Below, piece after piece: positions 57,446 to 64,000 of a DNA stretch of 64,000 bases (the stretch's first letter is position 1; each line of letters begins with the position of its first letter). This DNA comes from Halolactibacillus halophilus. GTDB lineage: Bacteria; Bacillota; Bacilli; Bacillales; Amphibacillaceae. Made by a program: the position numbers and the translations under genes. The stretch covers positions 1 to 64,000 of the forward strand of contig NZ_FOXC01000008.1 of the NCBI RefSeq assembly GCF_900115605.1, written 5' to 3'. The notes under the pieces are model-generated. The model was not told the origin of the DNA and made no database searches. It saw only the letters and a list, made by a program, of their open reading frames with translations.

Positions 57446-58117
57446 TTATTCACTCCGAACCATATAACCCACACCACGTACGGTTTCAATGAGCTCATAG
57501 CCTAATTTTTGACGCAAGTATCTGACATAGACATCGACTACATTCGTCTCGCCCATGTAGTCATAGCCCCAGACTTCTGCTAGTAGTTGATCGCGGGTTA
57601 ACACTTGATTTTTATTTTTTACTAAAAAGGCGATCAGTTCAAATTCTCGTTTGGTAAGTTCAACAGGTGTTTGATCCTTCTTCACTTCATATGTGCTTAA
57701 ATAAATGACAATATCTTTGACTCCGAGTTGATCGGCGTTTAAAATCTCATCTTCTAATGCATTTTTTCTAAGTTGTACTCTGATTCTTGCTAGCAGCTCT
57801 TCAATTTCAAACGGCTTTGTCATATAATCATTAGCACCGTAGTCTAAGCCACTCACTTTATCATAAATTTGATCCCTTGCTGTTAGCATAATGACAGGCA
57901 GGGTTTCATTCTCTTTTCTTAGACGACGCAATATATCCATTCCACTTAAATTTGGTAACATTACATCTAAAATGACTAACTCAAATGTCTCTTTTAACAT
58001 CAATCGAAGCGCCTCTTTACCATCATGACTTAACTTAACATCATAACCTTCAAACTGTAATTCCAGTTCTAAAGCTCTTGCTAGTTTTACTTCATCTTCT
58101 ACGACCAGTATTGTCAT
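57446..58117 (-). CDS. OmpR-family response regulator
   Basis: Receiver domain with phosphoacceptor Asp51 (LVILDVMLP; numbered from ATG 58117), Thr and Lys switch residues in VIMLTARD and MTKPF, and a winged helix (about 125-222, GYDYMGETNVVDVYVRYLRQKLG split here). The frame reaches GTG 58126, but AGAGGG touches that codon and lies 8 bases before ATG 58117, which is preferred. First gene of regulator, kinase and PepSY gene on one strand. Confidence 0.93.
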   Translation of the reverse strand: MTILVVEDEVKLARALELELQFEGYDVKLSHDGKEALRLMLKETFELVILDVMLPNLSGMDILRRLRKENETLPVIMLTARDQIYDKVSGLDYGANDYMTKPFEIEELLARIRVQLRKNALEDEILNADQLGVKDIVIYLSTYEVKKDQTPVELTKREFELIAFLVKNKNQVLTRDQLLAEVWGYDYMGETNVVDVYVRYLRQKLGYELIETVRGVGYMVRSE

Positions 58118-58192
58118 CTTTTCCACCCTCTTTCCCCTAGTGTACCACAGCCCACACCACCTAGCATGAAGCGATTGCTTACTTGTTGTTAT

Positions 58193-58227
58193 AAAAAACC
58201 TAGAGACCGGTTACGACCTCTAGGTTT
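58193..58227 (-). terminator. terminator of the esterase gene
   Basis: CCTAGAG and CTCTAGG (58199-58205 with 58218-58224, extended by A/T pairs) form a stem; a T run follows on the minus strand. Confidence 0.8.
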
Positions 58228-58286
58228 ACCTCTGACACTTATCAAGAGGTTACCGCAGCAAATATTCAGCTTTTAGTTTGCCTTTA

Positions 58287-59063
58287 TTAATTCAACATCC
58301 AGTCTAACGCCGCTTTAATATGCCGGTCCCAGTAACCCCACTCATGGGTCCCTGAATCAAATGTAATATTTGAGGCTAACTGATAAGTTTCAAGTATGTC
58401 ACCGAAGCGTCTATTATCATCATAAAGGAAATCTTCTGTTCCACAGGCGAGATAAATAGCCGGCATATCTGTTTTATTATTCATATCCCGTCTCAACAAA
58501 TAAAACAGATCATGGGAAGTACCAGCAATATCTTTATCCGCGAAAATTTGATCCATTAACGGTGCCATATCTGTTCCTTCGCGCTCCTTGCGCAACCTTG
58601 CCATATTGACTGCTCCTGACAGCGATGCCACTTTGTGAATAGCTTTTGGTTTACTTAACGCCCACTTGAGCGCCCCGTAGCCACCCATCGATAAGCCAGC
58701 GACATACGTATCCTCAGGTGCTGTTGATACCGGAAAGAAATACGCCACCTTCTTCGGTAATTCTTCTGTTAAGAAAGTGAAATAGTTTTTCCCTTGATGC
58801 ATATCTGTATAAAAACTATGATCACCATCTGGCATCACGACCGCGATACCATGTGTTTCAGCATAGCGTTCAATCGAGGTGCGGCGACTCCAAATCGTAT
58901 GGTCATCAGAAAAGCCATGCAGCAAATATAAAACAGGCACGTTTTGTTGCTGATCTGAATTAATCCCGCCGTATTGATTACGTGTCTTTTCTGGAATAAT
59001 GACCGTCATACCGGTATGTTTTTGCAAAACGTCTGAAAAAAAGTGACACGTCATTTGCGCCAT
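58287..59063 (-). CDS. alpha/beta hydrolase esterase (EstA/FrmB-like)
   Basis: Cytoplasmic 258-residue esterase: LLHGFSDDHTIW (oxyanion loop), nucleophile elbow GLSMGGYG (Ser about 128), Asp in YLACGTEDFLYDDN and His in GTHEWGYWDRH. The length and pattern fit tributyrin esterases of lactic bacteria and the S-formylglutathione hydrolase group. No signal peptide. Follows the DUF4003 gene by 29 bases and probably shares its message. Confidence 0.87.
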   Translation of the reverse strand: MAQMTCHFFSDVLQKHTGMTVIIPEKTRNQYGGINSDQQQNVPVLYLLHGFSDDHTIWSRRTSIERYAETHGIAVVMPDGDHSFYTDMHQGKNYFTFLTEELPKKVAYFFPVSTAPEDTYVAGLSMGGYGALKWALSKPKAIHKVASLSGAVNMARLRKEREGTDMAPLMDQIFADKDIAGTSHDLFYLLRRDMNNKTDMPAIYLACGTEDFLYDDNRRFGDILETYQLASNITFDSGTHEWGYWDRHIKAALDWMLN

Positions 59064-59092
59064 ATCTGTTTTCCTACTCTCTTTTCATTCTA

Positions 59093-60061
59093 TTAATAGA
59101 GCCCGATAGAACTCGATGAAACAGCTGACATAATAGCCATATGTTCAACTTCAATTAATTCATAAGCTAACGTGAGTACTTCTTGATTAACCCCCGTTTG
59201 ATGCGGTAAATAATCAATCAGTAACATATGCATGGCCAGCTGTTTTTGTAGCTTCTTATCCTGTTTAATTTTGGTTCGTTTTAGTAGATCATTTACTAAC
59301 ATCTCGAGTTCAATCACATGTTTCTTCTCAAAAGATGAATGAGATAAAATCGCAAAGGATAAGTATTGTTCTGGTTCAATAATAAAGTTGGCATTAGCTA
59401 ATTGTTTATATAATTGAATCGCATGACTTAAATGGCTGCTGAAAGCTGGTAACGAAAAGACCATACTCATCACATATAGGTGCGTTCCCGCTTTAAAGCC
59501 ATGTTTCACTAATTCATCGTAATTTGATTCAACAACTTCAACAATCGCTTGTTCATCCTTTAGCCGCTTATTTTCTTGTTGTTCAACACTGATTTTAAAT
59601 ACAAATGGAAAGATAGTTCGGTTAAGCATAAAACCGTGCCGATGCTTTAAGCGCCGGTACAATTGATTAGCTGTCCCAACACATGAAAGTGGGGCATGTT
59701 TTTCTACTAACATTAAGGCGAGATAATAACTGACCGTTTCTTTAATCAGGCCTTCTTTTATAAGCGCTTTTTGTTGGGTTAAGAACTCATCAATCGCCGC
59801 CAGCGGATCATCTGTTTTAATGATTAGTGATGCGGCAATAAAATATTGTTCTGACTGTTTTAATGTTGAAAAGGGTGACAATTTTTTACTTAACGTTTGA
59901 CTGACACGTTCAAATAAGTTTAAATCTAGCGGTTGGTGACTCAAAGCAAACTCTAATGATACGAGTGCAATACTTTTAGAATCAAATCGCCAGCGGTATC
60001 GCTTCTTTAATTTTGAGACATTATCTTCAAACACACGTAAAATATCTAAATAATCATCCAT
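59093..60061 (-). CDS. DUF4003 family protein
   Basis: 322 residues, almost entirely alpha-helical, rich in Leu/Lys/Gln, no signal or membrane segment. RYRWRFDSKSIAL near the start and several helix pairs give it a repeat-like solenoid feel. DUF4003 proteins are Firmicutes-specific and uncharacterised. The ATG follows GAGGGAT. Upstream of the esterase on the same strand. Confidence 0.72.
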   Translation of the reverse strand: MDDYLDILRVFEDNVSKLKKRYRWRFDSKSIALVSLEFALSHQPLDLNLFERVSQTLSKKLSPFSTLKQSEQYFIAASLIIKTDDPLAAIDEFLTQQKALIKEGLIKETVSYYLALMLVEKHAPLSCVGTANQLYRRLKHRHGFMLNRTIFPFVFKISVEQQENKRLKDEQAIVEVVESNYDELVKHGFKAGTHLYVMSMVFSLPAFSSHLSHAIQLYKQLANANFIIEPEQYLSFAILSHSSFEKKHVIELEMLVNDLLKRTKIKQDKKLQKQLAMHMLLIDYLPHQTGVNQEVLTLAYELIEVEHMAIMSAVSSSSIGLY

Positions 60062-60376
60062 ATTAAATCCCTCACTTTATAACGATTATGCTAGACTATA
60101 CCCTTAAATGTCCTGGTTAAAAACGGTTAAACCAAATTAAATATTGCTTATTTAAACTTTAAGGGAACAACATTGCCACGTCCCTAATTAACCCGTAACT
60201 GATTACACTTAAAGCTTGATAAAAAATTTCTCCTTTATATGTATCCCCTTACATGATTTTCTGCAATACACACACTTCTTTTTCATGGTACACTAGAATA
60301 TGAGGAAGAACAAGCGAAGCTTTCGTTGCGTTTGAATACCCTTTAAAACATTTATATTTTAGTTGGAGGAACAGCA
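60062..60376. other. divergent intergenic stretch
   Basis: About 315 bases between divergent genes, AT-rich. TACACTAGAAT near 60290 is a possible -10 for the HAD gene, but no convincing -35 was found. No other element seen. Confidence 0.45.
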
Positions 60377-61180
60377 ATGACACAAATCACACACATGTTT
60401 GTCGATGTCGACGGCACTATCGTTAGGCACGATCAATCCATTCATCAAAAAACAATCGCAGCCATTGAAGCAGCCAAAACTAAAGGCATAGAGCTATGGC
60501 TCGCGACAGGACGGCCGGTACATGAGCTAAAATCGTTAATGGACAAGCTCGGAATCACCAATGTTATTGGGTATAATGGTGCTTATGCGAGAAAAGGAGA
60601 CCGCGTGTTATATGAACAACATATGGCTGAAGACGTGGTTGATGATTTTATTCAAACAGCCGAAGCACACGATCAAGAAATCGTGTTATATTCCGATACT
60701 CATAACCTCTTCACATCACTTGAACCCGATTATGTTCAGGGATTTATCCAACACTTTGGGATTCAGTACAATGTTTTATATTCTAACGATAAAAAAGAGC
60801 ACATTTATGGCATGACGTTAATGAACTGTCCAAAAGAAAATATTCCGATATATCAAAAAGACACGACGCTATTTTTCTCTGAAGTGTATGTGGAAGGAAT
60901 GACCAATCACTATGACATCATTCAACAAGCCGTCAATAAAGGCAAAGCGATTGAAGCCGTTATGAATGAAGAGAAACAGACACTTGAACACGCGGTTGCC
61001 ATTGGTGATGGAATGAACGATAAGGAAATGTTAAAGCTTGCAGGTGTTGGGATTGCGATGGGAAATGCTCATCCTGACCTAATCGCCTATAGCGATTATC
61101 AAACAACAACTGTTGATGAGGGCGGATTATATGATGCCCTAACCTATCTCGGTATCATCACACCACAAGTCAATAATTGA
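60377..61180 (+). CDS. Cof-type HAD hydrolase
   Basis: HAD phosphatase with DVDGT (about 10-14), ATGR and GDGMNDKEML (about 215-224); cap domain of the Cof type in between. 267 aa. TTGGAGGA precedes the ATG. It is followed 105 bases later by another HAD gene in the same direction; the two are only distantly similar. Substrate unknown. Confidence 0.9.
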   Translation: MTQITHMFVDVDGTIVRHDQSIHQKTIAAIEAAKTKGIELWLATGRPVHELKSLMDKLGITNVIGYNGAYARKGDRVLYEQHMAEDVVDDFIQTAEAHDQEIVLYSDTHNLFTSLEPDYVQGFIQHFGIQYNVLYSNDKKEHIYGMTLMNCPKENIPIYQKDTTLFFSEVYVEGMTNHYDIIQQAVNKGKAIEAVMNEEKQTLEHAVAIGDGMNDKEMLKLAGVGIAMGNAHPDLIAYSDYQTTTVDEGGLYDALTYLGIITPQVNN

Positions 61181-61285
61181 TTAACCGCTCTATAAAAAGT
61201 TCCCCCCTTCAATCAAGAAGGGATTTCAACCCAAAAGAATGACTTATCATTCTTTCACTACATTAACATGACGAGGAGTAAGCAG

Positions 61286-62164
61286 ATGATAAAACTAATT
61301 GCATCAGACTTAGATGGTACGTTACTACAAGATGATGGTAGTATTTCAGAAGAGACTGTGCGGATGATTAATGAAGCAGAACAACAAGGAATCCGATTTA
61401 TGGTGGCGACTGGTCGCTCTTATAACTCAGCTAAACAAGCAATCGCACGGGCAGGACTGTATGCCCCTATTCTTTGTATGAACGGAGCCAACCTCTATGA
61501 CCTTGAAGATAACCTTCTGATTGATACCCCATTTGACGTATCGATGGCCAAAGAGATCGTTGACGCTGTTGATACGAACAAAATTTATTTAGAAATGTAT
61601 ACCAGTAACGGTGTCTATGCACCTAAGAAGGATCAGTTTGTCGAGATGTTGTTGACGATTTTACGTGAAAAATTTGTTGGTTATACCGATGAACAAATTA
61701 AAGCCCACATCAATCAACGATTTCAAGAAGAAACATTTACTTTTACCGATGATTTCTTATCCGTATTAGATGATCCAACCGTCACACCTTATAAGTTACT
61801 CGCTTTTTCCTTCGACAAAAGTGATTTAGATACACTGCGACAAACATTCGCAAATAGAGATGACCTTTACGTGACCAGTTCTGGATTTGATAATGTTGAA
61901 TTCAATCACAAAGAAGCAACCAAAGGGCACGCTTTGCTAGCTTATGCCAAAACATTAGGGATTACAGCTGAAGAGATCATGGCGATTGGTGATAATGAAA
62001 ATGACCTCCCAATGCTAACAAACGTTAAATACGGCGTAGCCATGGACAATGCCTCAGACCTGATTAAAGCAAATGTTAACTATACGACGGCATCTAACAA
62101 TCAACACGGCGTTAAGCAAGCGATTGAACAAGCTTTAACCATTAACAACACCCTTGCACCATAA
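61286..62164 (+). CDS. Cof-type HAD hydrolase
   Basis: 292 residues: SDLDGTLL (about 6-13) with the nucleophile Asp, motif II ATGRSY, and GDNENDLPML (about 239-248). The frame opens 18 bases earlier, but GAGGAG precedes ATG 61286 (MIKLIASD). One of three Cof-type genes in this window. Sugar phosphate or nucleotide phosphatase activity is expected. Confidence 0.9.
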   Translation: MIKLIASDLDGTLLQDDGSISEETVRMINEAEQQGIRFMVATGRSYNSAKQAIARAGLYAPILCMNGANLYDLEDNLLIDTPFDVSMAKEIVDAVDTNKIYLEMYTSNGVYAPKKDQFVEMLLTILREKFVGYTDEQIKAHINQRFQEETFTFTDDFLSVLDDPTVTPYKLLAFSFDKSDLDTLRQTFANRDDLYVTSSGFDNVEFNHKEATKGHALLAYAKTLGITAEEIMAIGDNENDLPMLTNVKYGVAMDNASDLIKANVNYTTASNNQHGVKQAIEQALTINNTLAP

Positions 62165-62186
62165 ATATTTTCACGCTAAGACGATA

Positions 62187-62213
62187 AAAAGACTCACCCG
62201 AGGTGAGTCTTTT
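62187..62213 (+). terminator. terminator of the HAD gene
   Basis: A 12-bp stem (62187-62198 with 62202-62213) with a 3-base loop and T run. Confidence 0.9.
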
Positions 62214-62270
62214 TATATTGATATTATTCCAACGCAAATATGGAGATAAAACAACTACTTTAATATAAAA

Positions 62271-62711
62271 TTAATCTAGATAGTATTTCAGCATCCACAT
62301 ATGCTTTTCAAGTGACGTTTTATAACCGATACATAAATCTTCTGTATCATCATCACCAGCGTCACCAGCTAATTCGATTCCCTTATCCAAGTCCTTAACG
62401 GCTGTTTCAAAGTCAGCTAATACGGTTTTTACCATCTCTTCTGCTGGAACTTTGTCTGTGTAAGGCGCTTCTTTTATACTTGAATTATCAATGAATTCTT
62501 GAAGTGTAGAATAAGGATTACCACCAATCGTTAACAGACGCTCAGCAAATTCATCAAACTGCTCGTTGACTTCATCATATAATTCTTCAAACTTTTCGTG
62601 TAAAGTGAAGAAGTTAGGTCCTTTTACATACCAGTGATGTTGATGTAATTTCGTGAACAACACCCCTTGCGTTGCAACAATTTTGTTTAAGTGATCATGT
62701 AATTGTGTCAA
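62271..62711 (-). CDS. dps: Dps family iron-storage/DNA-protection protein, third copy
   Basis: Ferritin-like mini-cage protein of 146 residues that oxidises Fe(II) with peroxide. Ferroxidase ligands fit His26, His38 and the Asp/Glu of FDEFAERLL (about 52-60). It is the most divergent of three copies (about 18 differences to the second, by eye). The start is TTG 62711 with GGGAGC 10 bases upstream. Last of the tandem; TTG starts and weaker RBS suggest a lower output than the first copy. Confidence 0.9.
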   Translation of the reverse strand: MTQLHDHLNKIVATQGVLFTKLHQHHWYVKGPNFFTLHEKFEELYDEVNEQFDEFAERLLTIGGNPYSTLQEFIDNSSIKEAPYTDKVPAEEMVKTVLADFETAVKDLDKGIELAGDAGDDDTEDLCIGYKTSLEKHMWMLKYYLD

Positions 62712-62787
62712 TATAAACAGCTCCCTTAATCTTTTTTATTAAAATTCATCTTTCAAATATTGATAAATGAAACATTAGCCGATTAGC

Positions 62788-63228
62788 TTAACCGAGATAA
62801 TAACGTAACATCCACATATGCTTCTCAAGTGATGTTTTATAACCGATACACATGTCTTCAGTCACATCATCGCCGGCTTCACCCGCTAGTTCAATCCCCT
62901 TACCTAAGTCGTTTACGACTGTTTCAAAATCAGCTAATACGGTTTTTACCATCTCTTCTGATGATACTTCCTTGGTATATGGTGCTTCTGATATACTTGA
63001 ATTGTCGATAAACTCTTTTAAGGTTGAATACGGCTGTCCACCGATAGTTAACAAGCGTTCCGCGAATTCGTCAAACTGCTCGTTGACTTCATCGTATAGT
63101 TCTTCGAATTTTTCATGTAAAACGAAGAATTTATTCCCTTTTACATACCAGTGGTGTTGGTGCAATTTTGTGAATAATACCCCTTGTGTTGCGACAATTT
63201 TATTTAAGTGATCATGTAGTTGTGTCAA
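62788..63228 (-). CDS. dps: Dps family protein, second copy
   Basis: 146 residues, differing from the first copy at only five positions by my reading (8, 32, 36, 107 and 141). Ferroxidase ligands are conserved. The start is TTG 63228 after AGGAGC. It is 76 bases upstream of the third copy, with the same AGCTCC-type upstream sequence, so those two share a recent origin of their leader. Confidence 0.92.
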   Translation of the reverse strand: MTQLHDHLNKIVATQGVLFTKLHQHHWYVKGNKFFVLHEKFEELYDEVNEQFDEFAERLLTIGGQPYSTLKEFIDNSSISEAPYTKEVSSEEMVKTVLADFETVVNDLGKGIELAGEAGDDVTEDMCIGYKTSLEKHMWMLRYYLG

Positions 63229-63301
63229 TATAAACAGCTCCTTTAATTTTTATTTGATATCATTATTTAATTAAGGTAAAGCAAAACAATAGCCACTAGA
63301 C

Positions 63302-63742
63302 TTATCCTAGATAATAACGGAACATCCACATATGCTTCTCAAGTGATGTTTTATAGCCAATACACATATCTTCAGTTACATCATCGCCGGCTTCACCCGC
63401 TAGTTCGATGCCCTTACCTAAGTCGGTTACGACTGTTTCAAAATCAGCTAATACGGTTTTCACCATCTCTTCTGATGATACTTCCTTAGTATATGGTGCT
63501 TCTGATATACTTGAATTGTCGATAAATTCTTTTAAGGTTGAATACGGCTGTCCACCGATAGTTAATAAGCGTTCCGCGAATTCGTCAAACTGTTCGTTGA
63601 CTTCATCGTATAGTTCTTCGAATTTTTCATGTAGAGTAAAGAACTTATCTCCCTTAACGTACCAGTGATGCTGATGTAGCTTCGTAAATAATACCCCTTG
63701 TGTTGCGACAATTTTGTTTACGTGATCATGTAGTTGTGTCAT
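63302..63742 (-). CDS. dps: Dps family protein, first copy (MrgA-like)
   Basis: 146 residues with the Dps pattern HHWYVKG, TLHEKFEELYDEVNEQFDEFAER. The ATG start 63742 follows AAGGAGGC, the strongest start signal of the three. Directly downstream of a near-perfect promoter with a PerR box, so peroxide induction is likely. Small-size Dps from Gram-positive bacteria both store iron and shield DNA. Confidence 0.93.
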   Translation of the reverse strand: MTQLHDHVNKIVATQGVLFTKLHQHHWYVKGDKFFTLHEKFEELYDEVNEQFDEFAERLLTIGGQPYSTLKEFIDNSSISEAPYTKEVSSEEMVKTVLADFETVVTDLGKGIELAGEAGDDVTEDMCIGYKTSLEKHMWMFRYYLG

Positions 63743-63851
63743 AAAAAAATGCCTCCTTAAATAATATATTCTTGTTTACTCTCCCTTGTTACTCTTCCCT
63801 TTTATAATTGAGATAAACATGCACAAAGAAAAGTTTTTAATCTTTATTACT

Positions 63852-63888
63852 TTATAATTATTATAAAGTAATAATTATTATTTGTCAA
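63852..63888 (-). promoter_or_regulatory. dps promoter with PerR boxes
   Basis: On the minus strand TTGACA (complement of 63883-63888), 17 bases, TATAAT (complement of 63860-63865), a consensus sigma-A promoter. TTATAATTATTATAA at 63852-63866 is an exact match to the PerR box TTATAATNATTATAA and covers the -10. A second, weaker box (63869-63883, 3 mismatches) fills the spacer. Peroxide sensing by PerR would control all three dps genes. Confidence 0.9.
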
Positions 63889-64000
63889 TCAGTTTTACCT
63901 GGTTCATTTGACTAAGGACAATAACTAAATAATTTTACTTCCCATTCTTATTTCCTATATAATGTAGAAAGACAAACAAAGTTAGTGTCCACTTACATTG

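Overview
The window looks like chromosome from a low-GC Gram-positive bacterium of the family Bacillaceae. Ribosome binding sites are strong (AGGAGG type) and promoters are of the sigma-A type. Marker genes include rpoY-rnjA, the acetyl branch of diaminopimelate synthesis (dapH, dapL, patA), ykyA, ykyB, cbpB/ykuL, a T-box-controlled ilv-leu operon, CodY-like and PerR-like boxes, and yvrJ. Several neighbourhoods resemble the Bacillus subtilis ykr/yku region. A BCCT transporter, a KtrC-type potassium gating protein and a c-di-AMP sensor family protein fit a salt-tolerant relative, but genus is not decided by the sequence. No rRNA, tRNA, CRISPR array, phage or intact insertion sequence was seen.

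Region by region. 1-1150: a chloramphenicol acetyltransferase-like gene flanked by repeat-rich sequence. 1150-5540: ykyA, def, a possible 25-codon peptide gene, rpoY-rnjA and ktrC. 5600-12160: BCCT transporter, a heterodimeric ABC exporter and a decayed mscS channel gene. 12230-16660: dapL, dapH, cbpB, ykyB and patA. 16860-21350: signal peptidase, zinc-ribbon membrane protein and trypsin-like protease in one run, then a lipoprotein and an NfrA-type nitroreductase. 21550-23420: oxidoreductase and small uncharacterised genes. 23540-33785: ilvD, a T-box, then ilvB-ilvH-ilvC-leuA-leuB-leuC-leuD. 33800-39600: 6-phosphogluconolactonase, an ECF sigma factor, a GntR-ABC operon and a hydrolase remnant. 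39700-46160: an amino acid ABC importer with an M20 hydrolase, a HAD phosphatase and a truncated S66 peptidase. 46290-48070: the DUF1659-DUF2922-YvrJ trio and metA. 48120-51900: two GH13 alpha-glucosidases. 51900-54890: a permease encoded as two half genes, rlmN and a cold shock gene. 54990-60060: PepSY protein with a two-component system, an esterase and a DUF4003 protein. 60370-64000: two HAD phosphatases and three tandem dps genes under a PerR box.

How the genes work together. The ilv-leu block supplies every enzyme from pyruvate to valine and isoleucine precursors and to 2-oxoisocaproate, except threonine deaminase and the branched-chain aminotransferase. It has two likely control points: CodY at the ilvD promoter and tRNA-Leu at the T-box before ilvB. 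The dapH-patA-dapL set makes the acetylated route to meso-diaminopimelate for cell wall and lysine. KtrC, BCCT, the CbpB family protein and the (now broken) MscS all belong to osmotic and potassium balance. The three Dps genes are probably induced together by peroxide. The most open biological questions are the DUF1659-DUF2922-YvrJ trio, the signal peptidase-zinc ribbon-protease run, the two-gene half permease behind a CsoR/CstR-like palindrome, and the small cationic peptide ORF in front of rpoY.
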